From contig JAPKMW010000089.1 in assembly GCA_026645575.1 (NCBI GenBank), positions 1-50,654 on the forward strand: a DNA stretch of 50,654 nucleotides, given 5' to 3'. The position numbers were made by a program, and so were the translations under genes. The stretch's first letter is position 1; every line of letters begins with the position of its first letter. Positions 34,263 to 42,304 of the stretch are shown here, one piece after another. The notes under the pieces were generated by a model, which worked only from the letters and a program-made list of their open reading frames with translations, had not been told where the DNA came from and ran no database searches. Origin of the DNA: Caldilineaceae bacterium. GTDB taxonomy: Bacteria > Chloroflexota > Anaerolineae > Caldilineales > Caldilineaceae.

Positions 34263-34329
34263 GTGATTCGTGCTGCGTGATTCGTGGCCTTCGACAGGCT
34301 CAGGCTACGAATCACGCAGCACGAATCAC
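34263..34329. repeat. Perfect 23-bp inverted repeat with CTTCGACAGGCTCAG loop
   Basis: Arms 34263-34285 and 34307-34329 (GTGATTCGTGCTGCGTGATT...) are exact reverse complements. The loop contains CTTCGACAGGCTCAG, a sequence met in dispersed repeats of many genomes. It lies just upstream of the kinase promoter. Confidence 0.9.
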
Positions 34330-34348
34330 GAATCACGGTTCACGCAGC

Positions 34349-34379
34349 TTGCACAACCAACCCCTACCCTCGGTATAAT
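34349..34379 (+). promoter_or_regulatory. Candidate sigma-70-type promoter of the kinase operon
   Basis: TTGCAC (34349-34354) and TATAAT (34374-34379) with a 19-base spacer, longer than ideal. The -10 box ends 10 bases before the ATG and no ribosome binding site is visible, so the transcript may be leaderless. Confidence 0.45.
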
Positions 34380-34389
34380 AGCAACACCT

Positions 34390-35559
34390 ATGTACACTTT
34401 TGATCTGAAATGGTTTCTGCTGGCGCTGCTGCTGGCAATGAGCGGATTGGTGCTGGCGACCATTGGCGTGCTACGGTGGTGGCGACGGCGCCGCCAGAGT
34501 TTGGCCGCGTTAACCACGCTGCAAACAGTGCTGGTCAACGCGCCGGTGGCGGTAGTCGCCCTGGATCAGCACAACTTTATTCACTATGCGAATCCGACAG
34601 CGCAACGCTTGTTGGCGCTTGCCCCAGGCCAACAAACCTTGCCCAAGACCGTGTGGGCTGACGAATTGCAGCGCGATTGGCAGATCCTTCAAGAACAGCA
34701 CGCGGCGGCGGGGCGCTATCGCACGCTGCAACTCTACAGCCATACCGAACAACCGCTGACCGTGCGCTGGTGGCTGACCCGTTGGCATGAGTTGACCCTG
34801 CTCTTTGTCATCGATATCACCACGCAGCAGCGCAGTGAACAGGCGGCGCAGGTCCTCCTCAGTGATCTGGCCCATGAATTGCGCACCCCGCTGGCGACGC
34901 TGCTCACCCACCTTGAAGTGTTGCGCTTGCCCGCGCTCGCCGACACCACGCGCAGCCAATCGCTCGACTTTATGAAGACCGAAGTACAGCGGCTGGTGCG
35001 TCTGAGTAACAACCTGGTCGAGCTGGGGCGGCTACAAGCGAGCAGCCTATTGGCCCCGCAGGCCGTTGATCTGCCGGCGCTGGTCGAAAGTTTGCTCCTT
35101 CAAGTGCGCCCCAGTGCAACAGAACACCAGATGCAGGTGAGCCTGACCGTCCAAGGCCGACCGGCGCCGGTGTTGGGCGACCCCGACCGCTTGCGCCAGC
35201 TTTTCTTGAATTTGGTCGAGAATGCGATCAAATATGGCGCGCCCGGCAATCAGATCACGATTGCGCTGGTTGCTGAAGTGCAGGGGATGGGGTGTGCCGT
35301 CTGTGATACGGGGCCGGGTATTCCTGCCGACCAGATCCCCCACCTGACGCGCCGTTTTTATCGCGCCGCGCCGGCTGGCGTCAGTGGCAGCGGGTTGGGG
35401 CTGGCGTTGGTTGCCGAAATTTTACGCCAGCACCAGAGCCGCCTGGTGATAGAAAGCCAGACCAATGGGGCGGAACGCGGCACTTGTCTGCGTTTTACAT
35501 TGCCACTTGCGCAGACCTTCCTGCAACCGGACAACGAGGAAGCAGCGGTGCGATCATGA
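34390..35559 (+). CDS. PAS sensor histidine kinase, PhoR-like
   Basis: 389 residues from the ATG at 34390; the longer frame runs into the inverted repeat. One N-terminal membrane helix (FLLALLLAMSGLVLATIGVL), a PAS domain (about 40-145), HisKA with His162 in LAHELRTPLATLL, and HATPase with NLVENAIKYG, CDTGPGIPADQIP, RFYRA and GSGLGLALV. It phosphorylates a response regulator, probably the one encoded at 37258. Its TGA overlaps the ATG of the next gene (ATGA at 35556-35559), so the glycosidase-like protein is made in step with it. Confidence 0.9.
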   Translation: MYTFDLKWFLLALLLAMSGLVLATIGVLRWWRRRRQSLAALTTLQTVLVNAPVAVVALDQHNFIHYANPTAQRLLALAPGQQTLPKTVWADELQRDWQILQEQHAAAGRYRTLQLYSHTEQPLTVRWWLTRWHELTLLFVIDITTQQRSEQAAQVLLSDLAHELRTPLATLLTHLEVLRLPALADTTRSQSLDFMKTEVQRLVRLSNNLVELGRLQASSLLAPQAVDLPALVESLLLQVRPSATEHQMQVSLTVQGRPAPVLGDPDRLRQLFLNLVENAIKYGAPGNQITIALVAEVQGMGCAVCDTGPGIPADQIPHLTRRFYRAAPAGVSGSGLGLALVAEILRQHQSRLVIESQTNGAERGTCLRFTLPLAQTFLQPDNEEAAVRS

Positions 35560-37121
35560 ACAAGTGGTTTCAACACTTGCCAGGGTCGTTACGTCATTGG
35601 TGGTGGCTGGCGCTCCTACTTTTCTTACTGCTCTACTGGCAGTTGCCGATCCAGGGGACAGTGATCGTCTCCTCCGTGCCGCTGGATGTCAACCCGCAGT
35701 GGCCGCAGATCATGCTCGACCCGCCGACGCCGCAGCCGGGGGATGAGGTGACAGTGACCGTGATCGACAACACGCCCTGGACCCATGTACGGCTGACGAT
35801 CAACGGCGCTCCCGCCATCTTTGACACCGCCCAAACCCTGCCCGGCGGCGCCACCTGGCAATGGTCATGGCATTTTATGATGCCGTCCCCCATGGTGGCC
35901 ACAACCTCATCGGCGCGCGTGACGGGCAACGCTGGCGCCCTGTTGGAATTCTACCGTGATTGCGCAACAGGCTGTCGCTTGCGGGGACAGCGCCTGTTAC
36001 AACCGTTGATCGCCGCCCGACAGGGGTTGCCCAAACCAAGTGGCCCCCCAACCAAACTGTGCATTGATTTTCCCGATCCCCAGCGCGATTGGCATGGTCG
36101 CAGCGGCTGGGCCATTGACCTGACTTATGCCCAACTGGCCGACGATGGCACAGATCGCTACTGGTCGATTGATGAACTGGCACAACGAGTCGCGCAAATG
36201 GCGGGCCAGGGGCTGCGCATTCTGGTACGGGTGGACTATGCCAAAGCACAAAGCCTGCCGCCCACCGACGACGCCCTGGCGCTGACGGAATACCTGGCTT
36301 ATCTCCGCCGCCTGGCGCGCGATGAACGGTTGCGCCCAGTCTATGGCTACATCATCGGCAGCGGTTACAACACGGCGGAAGCCAACGGCGAATCAGCCGC
36401 CAACCCAGTGACGCCAGCCTGGTACGCCCGTCTCTTCAACGGCGCCGGGCAAGCGGTGGATCATACCGACAATGTGGTGAACACCATGCGCTCAGAAAAT
36501 TCGCAGGCGCGCCTATTGGTCGGGCCAGTGCGCCCCTGGCGGCTTGACCAGGGTGGAGAACGCGTCTATCAGATTGACGCACCGTGGCTCAACTACATGA
36601 ACACGCTGGTTGCCACGCTGGTTGCCGGCGCCCAGGCCAAAGCCGCCGCCGGCATCCCCCTGGCTGCGCCCGATGGTTTTGCCGTCAATGCCGCCGGCAA
36701 TCCGCTGGCGCCGGAGTTGGGCGATCGTGATCCGGCAGACGAACCGCTGGTCGATTTGCCGCGGGAAGAATGGAATGGCGCGCAAGCGGGCTTTCGCGTC
36801 TATCGCGATTGGCTCGCCATTGTCAACAGCTATCCCACAACGCAAGGGTTGCCGCTCTACATTACAGCCGCCAATACCTACGCCGCCGGGGCACAACCGG
36901 ACGTCGCCGACCCCAATGCGCTCCTACCGGCGCAAAACTATCCAAAAGGCTGGCTCACCAACGCCCTCACCGCCATCAATCAGGAGCCGCAAGTCCATGC
37001 CCTCTGTTGGTTCCTCGATCTGATCCCCGGTGACAACACCTGGGACGCCTTTAGCCTAGCCCGACAGCCAGGGCGATTGGTGGAGGCAGCGGCGGAGTTT
37101 GAGGAATTGTTGACAAGGTAA
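35556..37121 (+). CDS. Membrane-anchored glycoside-hydrolase-like protein
   Basis: 521 residues from the ATG at 35556, which overlaps the kinase stop. An N-terminal anchor (WWWLALLLFLLLYW) leads to an Ig-like region (about 60-130), then a TIM-barrel-like region (LCIDFPDPQRDW, LRILVRVDYAK, LRPVYGYIIGSGYNTAEANGE, ARLLVGPVRPW, GLPLYITAANTYAAG, VHALCWFLDLIPGDNTWDAF). It resembles clan-A glycosidases, but no catalytic Glu pair is assured. Lying between a sensor kinase and a response regulator, it may be the extracytoplasmic sensing subunit or a carbohydrate-binding scaffold. Function unproven. Confidence 0.6.
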   Translation: MNKWFQHLPGSLRHWWWLALLLFLLLYWQLPIQGTVIVSSVPLDVNPQWPQIMLDPPTPQPGDEVTVTVIDNTPWTHVRLTINGAPAIFDTAQTLPGGATWQWSWHFMMPSPMVATTSSARVTGNAGALLEFYRDCATGCRLRGQRLLQPLIAARQGLPKPSGPPTKLCIDFPDPQRDWHGRSGWAIDLTYAQLADDGTDRYWSIDELAQRVAQMAGQGLRILVRVDYAKAQSLPPTDDALALTEYLAYLRRLARDERLRPVYGYIIGSGYNTAEANGESAANPVTPAWYARLFNGAGQAVDHTDNVVNTMRSENSQARLLVGPVRPWRLDQGGERVYQIDAPWLNYMNTLVATLVAGAQAKAAAGIPLAAPDGFAVNAAGNPLAPELGDRDPADEPLVDLPREEWNGAQAGFRVYRDWLAIVNSYPTTQGLPLYITAANTYAAGAQPDVADPNALLPAQNYPKGWLTNALTAINQEPQVHALCWFLDLIPGDNTWDAFSLARQPGRLVEAAAEFEELLTR

Positions 37122-37134
37122 AAGGAGTTCGCTC

Positions 37135-37155
37135 ATGTACGCAACGTGTGAATAA
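37135..37155 (+). CDS. Six-codon leader ORF (MYATCE)
   Basis: ATG-TAC-GCA-ACG-TGT-GAA-TAA, with AAAGGAG at 37121-37127, seven bases before the ATG. Its codons overlap the outer left arm of the hairpin that follows, so a ribosome on it would change the folding. It could be a regulatory leader peptide or a chance frame. Confidence 0.35.
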   Translation: MYATCE

Positions 37156-37217
37156 CAGCACGGCGCAGACGATTTTGGTTTGAACCTGTCGGTTCTGCGC
37201 CGTGCCGGGGACGTTGC
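37141..37217 (+). promoter_or_regulatory. Two-part hairpin before the response regulator gene
   Basis: A perfect 12-bp stem GCACGGCGCAGA (37158-37169) / TCTGCGCCGTGC (37194-37205), enclosed by GCAACGT (37141-37147) / ACGTTGC (37211-37217). No T-run follows, so it is more likely an mRNA structure or processing signal than a terminator. Confidence 0.5.
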
Positions 37218-37257
37218 AGGTTGCTCACGCTTTCTGTAGAGGGGCGAAAGGAGTTTT

Positions 37258-37911
37258 ATGGAACAGACCATACGGGTCATGCTCGTCGATGACCACCCGC
37301 CCTTTCGCATTGGGATGCGGGTGTTGTTGGAGCAGCATCGCGATATTCAGGTGGTAGCCGAGGCTGATACAGGGCGGGGGGCGCTGGAGCAATTAGCGGC
37401 CAGCGAGCCGACCGTCGTCGTGCTAGATTGTCAGCTACCGGATAGTGATGGGCCGACCGTGGCCCAGGCGATTGGGGCGCGACTGCCGACGGTACGGTTG
37501 CTGGCATTAAGCGCCTATGATGATTTGAAGTATATCCGCGGCTTGCTGGCTGCCGGCGCGTTGGGTTATCTCATGAAAAATGAAGCGCCGGAGACGATTG
37601 TAGCAGCAGTACAGGCGGTGGCGGCGGGGCGCACTTACTTTAGCGCCACGGTCGCGGCGAAGTTTGCCCAACTGGCGCGGCGGGATGATCTTCCGGTCGA
37701 GGCGCCCACCGCGCGCGAGCAGGAAGTTTTAGAACAACTCGCCAAGGGGTTGACCAACGCCCAGATCGCCCACACGCTGGGCATTGCCGAACGCACCGTG
37801 CGTTTCCACATCGAAAATCTCTTTAGCCACTTGCAAGTGGACAACCGCGTCGAAGCGGTGATGAAAGCCATGCGCTTGGGCTGGCTGGCAGGGGGACAGA
37901 CGCGGATATAG
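37258..37911 (+). CDS. NarL/FixJ-type response regulator
   Basis: 217 residues. Receiver domain with the acidic pair Asp11-Asp12, phospho-acceptor Asp57 (VVVLDCQLPD), and Lys in YLMKNEAPE. C-terminal LuxR-type helix-turn-helix (TAREQEVLEQLAKGLTNAQIAHTLGIAERTVRFHIENLFSHL). Phosphorylation is expected to promote dimer binding to promoters. GAAAGGAG lies before the ATG. It follows the kinase and glycosidase-like genes after a 136-base leader holding a short ORF and a hairpin; likely the partner of that kinase. Confidence 0.93.
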   Translation: MEQTIRVMLVDDHPPFRIGMRVLLEQHRDIQVVAEADTGRGALEQLAASEPTVVVLDCQLPDSDGPTVAQAIGARLPTVRLLALSAYDDLKYIRGLLAAGALGYLMKNEAPETIVAAVQAVAAGRTYFSATVAAKFAQLARRDDLPVEAPTAREQEVLEQLAKGLTNAQIAHTLGIAERTVRFHIENLFSHLQVDNRVEAVMKAMRLGWLAGGQTRI

Positions 37912-38031
37912 CAAGCACTCAAGTGTACCAACTTCCTTCCTCAAAGGGTGGCGTTCTCTTGCGCCGCCTGCTATCCTCTCCCAAGGGCCTACAACGCAGC
38001 TTTCCTAGTCGAGCCAAATGACCTGACAACC

Positions 38032-38053
38032 ACCCTGGCGGATCCGCCAGGGT
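38032..38053. terminator. 22-bp perfect palindrome after the response regulator
   Basis: ACCCTGGCG-GATC-CGCCAGGGT. An alternative outer pairing, CAAATGACC (38015-38023) with GGTCATTTG (38051-38059), is also possible. It is a probable transcription end for the two-component operon, without a long T-run. Confidence 0.5.
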
Positions 38054-38120
38054 CATTTGCTGGTCAAAACGCCGTTGTGAGGTGTGCCGGCTTGTGTCAT
38101 ACTGGCAACAAAGGAGGTTG

Positions 38121-39998
38121 ATGCGTATTGTGATCCAACGTTTATCGCTGCCTCGCGTCTTGAGTGCGCCGGTGCTGGCAATTATACCCTATCTGCTCTT
38201 GCTGACAACAGTGCTGCTGACACAGATGGTTTTCTGGGTTGACGACGCCCTTGCCAACCAACTGTGGAGCGTTCTGCGCTGGATAGTCCGGTTGCTCCTG
38301 GTGGGCGGCGCCTACTTAGGGTGGCGGCTGACCAATGACCAACCGCGGCCACGCTGGTGGTATAGCTGGCTGGGCTTTGCTACCTATGAGATTATCGGGC
38401 TGCTACTACTAGGCGCCATTGCACTGATGAGTAGCGTGACACAGATAGCCCCCTTTGTGGTATCAGCGGGGTTGTTGCTGGGTGCGCTGGCTTTCCTGCC
38501 CTATGTTGTTGTCGCCATCATCGTAGCGCACCAGGAACAACGGTTGGCGCTCTTCACCGTCTTTCCTCATGCAGCCTTGACAGCACCGCTCTTTTTTCTG
38601 GCGATGGGACGGGCGCTGGCGCCGGAGCTTGATCCGACCATGCTCTGGACAGCAGTTTTGCCGCTGCTGGTTACTATGCTCTTTGTCGGTTGGTGGAGCG
38701 GGCGACAAGAGCAAGTAGACTATCCTGGGTTGTATGGTGGGATAGCCGCCGGGCAAGGCGCTTTTGCCTTGAGCATGGCTTGGGGGGTCGGGGAGCCTTG
38801 GGCGATTTTGGTTGCGATCCCCCTCATCATTCTAGGTGCGTTCATCCTGGCGGGGCCGCTGCTATTATTGCCGCTCTGGCGCTTTGGGTTACAGATCATC
38901 CAGCGGCTCGGCGGCGACAAAGGACGCGATTGGTTACAAACGGGACAGCGCGCGCTGCTCACGCGTCTGGCGGCCTCACCCTCGTCTATTCAACCGACAA
39001 CCACCGCTGCCGCACAGGAAACCGCTGTCTCTTCTTCTTCCACACGATCATTTGGAGGTTCTGTTATGACTGAAATTACGACCACGCCCCCGGCAACCAA
39101 CCCACAGCCTGCACCGGTTGGGCCGGGGCTGGAACGGCTTTACAAATTGGCAACGGTGATTCTGGCCGCCGTGATCGTGGCCGGCGTGCTGCTCTTTGTC
39201 GGGCGTTCGGCGATCTACAAAATTCACGAATTTGAGCGCGGGCTGCATCTGCGCGGCGGACGGTTCCTGGCCGTACAACAGCCGGGCTGGCATCTACAAA
39301 TTCCCTTGGTTGATACGGTTATCATTGTTAAAATTAACGAGCGGCTGGGTTATGTCGAGCGCATTGAGGCGATGACCTCGGACAATGTCACCATGTTTGT
39401 CTCGCTGCAATACACCTATCGCGTCACTGACCCGCAGCAATACACATTAGCGGTCGATGACCCGGAACGGATTGTCTTTGAGTTTGTCCAGGGGCGTCTG
39501 CGCGATGTAGTCAACACTAAGGCGATGGCAACGGTGATGAATGACCGCGCCATGATGAACGAAGAAGTGATGGCGGCGCTACGCGAAAAGGAGAGCCAAT
39601 ATGGCGTCCAGTTTGCCACGGTGCAACTGCAAAGCGCCTCGCCGCCCGATGAGGTGCTGACCGCTATCAAAGACCGTATGGTCGCCGCTCAACGGCAGGA
39701 GCAGGCGCAAGCCGAAGCCGCCCAACAAAAGACGGTGGCCGATGCTGAGTTTTATACCGCCCAGAAGCGCGCCGAAGCCGCGGCCTATGAAATCACCAAG
39801 ACCGCCGAAGCCGAAGCCGAGCGCATCCGCTTGAATACGGAAGTGCAGCAGCTTGCCATCCGGTCGATTGTCGGCGAATTGGAAGGCAAGGGCGAACTCG
39901 CCAACAAATTTATCGACTATTTGATTGCTCAGGAGTTGAAGAACAACAGCAAATGGGTCATCAACGGCGAAGGCACACCCATTGTCGATCTGCAATAA
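38121..39998 (+). CDS. Polytopic membrane protein fused to SPFH/Band 7 domain
   Basis: 625 residues from the ATG at 38121 (GGAGG three bases before; a GTG at 38130 is better spaced). The first half has about eight membrane helices and no recognised domain. A Ser/Thr/Gln linker (about 290-320) leads to a second half with one membrane helix (LATVILAAVIVAGVLLFVG), an SPFH/Band 7 domain (ERGLHLRGGRFLAVQQPGWHLQIPLVDTVIIVKINERL, VSLQYTYRVTDPQQY) and the Ala/Glu-rich coiled coil of flotillin/stomatin types. These form membrane microdomain scaffolds. A GGAGG precedes an in-frame ATG at 39066, so a separate 310-residue SPFH protein may also be made. Confidence 0.8.
   Translation: MRIVIQRLSLPRVLSAPVLAIIPYLLLLTTVLLTQMVFWVDDALANQLWSVLRWIVRLLLVGGAYLGWRLTNDQPRPRWWYSWLGFATYEIIGLLLLGAIALMSSVTQIAPFVVSAGLLLGALAFLPYVVVAIIVAHQEQRLALFTVFPHAALTAPLFFLAMGRALAPELDPTMLWTAVLPLLVTMLFVGWWSGRQEQVDYPGLYGGIAAGQGAFALSMAWGVGEPWAILVAIPLIILGAFILAGPLLLLPLWRFGLQIIQRLGGDKGRDWLQTGQRALLTRLAASPSSIQPTTTAAAQETAVSSSSTRSFGGSVMTEITTTPPATNPQPAPVGPGLERLYKLATVILAAVIVAGVLLFVGRSAIYKIHEFERGLHLRGGRFLAVQQPGWHLQIPLVDTVIIVKINERLGYVERIEAMTSDNVTMFVSLQYTYRVTDPQQYTLAVDDPERIVFEFVQGRLRDVVNTKAMATVMNDRAMMNEEVMAALREKESQYGVQFATVQLQSASPPDEVLTAIKDRMVAAQRQEQAQAEAAQQKTVADAEFYTAQKRAEAAAYEITKTAEAEAERIRLNTEVQQLAIRSIVGELEGKGELANKFIDYLIAQELKNNSKWVINGEGTPIVDLQ
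39054..39068 (+). promoter_or_regulatory. Internal ribosome binding site and start for an SPFH-only product
   Basis: GGAGG at 39054-39058 lies seven bases before the ATG at 39066, in frame with the fusion and just before the SPFH half (MTEITTTPP). It is as strong as any start signal in the window. Confidence 0.6.
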
Positions 39999-40007
39999 GG
40001 GGCCATT

Positions 40008-40529
40008 ATGAATCGTTTACTTACCTATGGCCTGATCGGCGGGATTGTCCTGATTGGCTATCTGTTGGCCAATGGGCTGGCCGGTCTGCTGGTTGCCACG
40101 GCGGCGCCGGTGGGACAGGAGACGTTGCATAAGCAGAAGATCTACGCCTATCGCGACTGGCAAAGCACCGGGGTGCAGGTTCACGCCAACGAAGCGCTAG
40201 AAATCCAGGCGGCAGGGGAATGGCTCTACACACCGGGTGAATACCACGGCCCCGAAGGCCACCCCCGCTACCCGGCACCCGACTTTTATCCAATTGCCGG
40301 CGTTCCCGGCGGAGTACTAATCGGCAAAATCGGGGAGAGCGGTACGCCTTTTGTGGTGGGCCGCAGTAGTTGGAATTCTTCGTACGACGGGTGGGATGCC
40401 TCCGCCGGGCGCTACGCCAAAGGGTTGCTCTACTTGCGGATCAATGACGACATCTTGAGCGACAACCGCGGGTCGGTGGCGGTAGATGTGACCGTCCAGT
40501 CGCTTGATGAGCGGTCTGCGCTGCCGTGA
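40008..40529 (+). CDS. Membrane-anchored PA-IL (LecA)-like lectin-domain protein
   Basis: 173 residues. An N-terminal membrane helix (LIGGIVLIGYLLANGLAGLLVA) is followed by a domain with the PA-IL-like pattern: YAYRDWQSTGVQVHANEALEIQAAGEW, GPEGHP, GVLIGKIGESGTPFVVG, YAKGLLYLRINDDILSDNRGSVAVDV. PA-IL-type domains bind galactosides through calcium; the NDD and DN residues would be the ligands. It begins 9 bases after the SPFH fusion stop, so it is co-transcribed. The TGA overlaps the ATG of a small downstream frame. Confidence 0.78.
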   Translation: MNRLLTYGLIGGIVLIGYLLANGLAGLLVATAAPVGQETLHKQKIYAYRDWQSTGVQVHANEALEIQAAGEWLYTPGEYHGPEGHPRYPAPDFYPIAGVPGGVLIGKIGESGTPFVVGRSSWNSSYDGWDASAGRYAKGLLYLRINDDILSDNRGSVAVDVTVQSLDERSALP

Positions 40530-40684
40530 TGTATGGTTATTGCCTCTTTGCCGTTCTCTGTAGCACCTCGTCGGATGCCCTCTTGCTGGCCGAAGCGGCG
40601 GCGGAAGAGGGCATCGACCTAACGCGCCTGCCGCTCAGGTTGCGCTCCACACCGTTTGTTATTCTTCTCCTTCTCTCCACTTGA
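40529..40684 (+). CDS. Candidate small protein, TGATG-coupled
   Basis: 51 residues whose ATG overlaps the stop of the lectin-like gene (TGATG), an arrangement that favours translational coupling. STSSDALLLAEAAAEEGIDLTRLPLRLRS loosely recalls DUF3343 (Se/S-carrier-like) proteins, but the usual C-terminal Cys-Gly is missing and the tail is hydrophobic. It may be a decayed gene or chance. Confidence 0.35.
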   Translation: MYGYCLFAVLCSTSSDALLLAEAAAEEGIDLTRLPLRLRSTPFVILLLLST

Positions 40685-40793
40685 TTCATGGCTTAGCGCA
40701 GTCTATCTTGGTAATCAAAATACCAATAAAGCCAATTACCAATTTTTAATTTTAACCATCTTCTTGTAAAGTTAAAGCAACCATTTATTAATC

Positions 40794-40912
40794 TGAGTTC
40801 GGCATTAGCCCAAGACTTCTGGGAGGTGGGCAAACATAGCCGTGTCTCGCGCGCATTTCGTGTCCACCTCTCGGAGGTCTTGGGCAGTTACACATACGCA
40901 ACGCTGAACTCA
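40794..40912. repeat. Long imperfect hairpin between lectin and BTAD genes
   Basis: GCCCAAGACTTCTGGGAGGTGG-type bases at 40808-40829 pair with 40864-40885 (19 of 22 Watson-Crick, the rest wobble). Outer TGAGTTC (40794-40800) pairs with GAACTCA (40906-40912). The rest of the 440-base gap to the BTAD gene is AT-rich and holds nothing recognised. Confidence 0.6.
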
Positions 40913-41124
40913 CGTTAGTAAGCTATACCAATGACCGCCGGGAAGTAACCCTTTTTACAAGAGTACGGGTTACTTACTGTGCGGATCGTGAGTATATAAC
41001 AACGTGCCAACGAAAAACAATCTTTATTCTCGCATCTGTGTTAAAACATCCATGTGACTAGAAAGCAGGCATTACTCGCGTCGTTTGTCATATTACCTTT
41101 TACCATGCGTTGGAAGGAAGCATT

Positions 41125-42039
41125 ATGGAAACCCTGCAAATCACCCTGTTTGGGTCCGTCACTGTCATTCACCCGTTGACGGCTGCGCCGCTGAAGCTCT
41201 CTCACAGCTTACAATCCTTCTTTGCGTACTTGCTCTTGCAAAAACATCTCGTCCCGCGTGAAGTGCTGATGGACGTCTTTTGGATCAATAGCACCCCTGA
41301 TCGCGCCCACAGCAGCTTGACGACTTTGCTCTGGCGGTTGCGCCACCTATTAGAACCTGACCATGTTCCGCCAGGAACCTATTTAATCACCAAGAAAACG
41401 GGTGAGGTTGGCTTTAACTGGGAGAGTGGTCATTGGCTCGATACCGAGTTATTTGAAAAGCAGATTTACCCGCTGCTGCGTCGCTCGCTTGCTGATTTAG
41501 GCGAGCCTGAGGTGCAAATTTTGGCGGCTGCCTTGGCCCTCTACCGCGGTGACCTCTTAGAAGGGATGTATGAAGACTGGGCGCTGCGCGAACGCGAACG
41601 CTACCGCACCCTTCACCTCGATTGTCTGACGCGCTTAATGCATTACCATGCTACTCAAAAAAATTTTGAGCAGAGCCTTACCTATGGTCAGGAAATTCTC
41701 CATCGCGACCCGCTACGCGAAGAGATCCATCGTGATCTGATGCGCATCTACCAGGGGAGCGGGCAACACTCGCGCGCAATCCAACAATATCTCCGGTGCG
41801 CCAGCCTCCTTAATCAAGAGTTGGGCATTCCACCCTTACAAGAAACCCAATTGCTCTATCAACAGTTGCTTGCCCAAGCGCGTCCGGACCTGACAGAGCC
41901 GCTGCCATCCTTCAGAAAACCGGAACTCGAGCAACTGCTCAGCGAACTCCACCTTGTGAAACAGAGCCTCGACCAAACGACGGTTGCGTTGTCACACGTG
42001 TATGCAGCAATGAACAACCTGGCAAAAACGTATCAGTAG
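41125..42039 (+). CDS. BTAD-domain (SARP-like) transcriptional regulator
   Basis: 304 residues from the ATG at 41125 (GAAGGAAG before it). The N-terminal winged helix of the OmpR type covers about 1-95 (LQITLFGSVTV, LKLSHSLQSFFAYLLLQKHLVPREVLMDVFW, SLTTLLWRLRHLL). The BTAD helical repeat domain covers about 100-250 (LALYRGDLLEGMYEDWALRERERY, EQSLTYGQEILHRDPLREEIHRDLMRIYQGSGQHSRAIQQYLRC). A coiled-coil tail ends it. Such regulators activate secondary-metabolite or secretion loci in Actinobacteria and Chloroflexota. It precedes the eCIS-like ATPase and DUF4157 genes and may control them. Confidence 0.85.
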   Translation: METLQITLFGSVTVIHPLTAAPLKLSHSLQSFFAYLLLQKHLVPREVLMDVFWINSTPDRAHSSLTTLLWRLRHLLEPDHVPPGTYLITKKTGEVGFNWESGHWLDTELFEKQIYPLLRRSLADLGEPEVQILAAALALYRGDLLEGMYEDWALRERERYRTLHLDCLTRLMHYHATQKNFEQSLTYGQEILHRDPLREEIHRDLMRIYQGSGQHSRAIQQYLRCASLLNQELGIPPLQETQLLYQQLLAQARPDLTEPLPSFRKPELEQLLSELHLVKQSLDQTTVALSHVYAAMNNLAKTYQ

Positions 42040-42076
42040 ACAGGAGTTACGCCCTTATTCAACCCGCTAGGGGTCT

Positions 42077-42174
42077 GTAAAAATATGGTGCTGCTCTCCG
42101 CGAGTCCGTGACTTGCAACCGGCTGGGGCAAGTCACGGACTCGCGGAGAGCAGTGTCTCGAGTTATATTTTTAC
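42077..42174. repeat. Nested inverted repeat (26-bp plus 10-bp arms)
   Basis: Outer GTAAAAATAT (42077-42086) pairs with ATATTTTTAC (42165-42174); inner 42091-42116 pairs perfectly with 42128-42153. The inner arm carries CGCGAGTCCGTGACTTGC, so it belongs to the family at 32043-32111. It follows the BTAD gene stop by 38 bases. Confidence 0.85.
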
Positions 42175-42304
42175 GGAACCTAAAGTTGTGGAAATCCAAA
42201 GGTCTTGGTAAGGATGTAATTCCCAGATTCATTCTGACGCCGAATTTTGCCCAACTATACGTAAGCATACAGTAATTTTACAGTGACAATCTGGTGACGC
42301 TCTT

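Noticed and set aside
38121..39998. FtsH-regulating HflK/HflC pair
   Set aside because: Only one SPFH domain is present and it is fused to a polytopic region not found in HflK or HflC.
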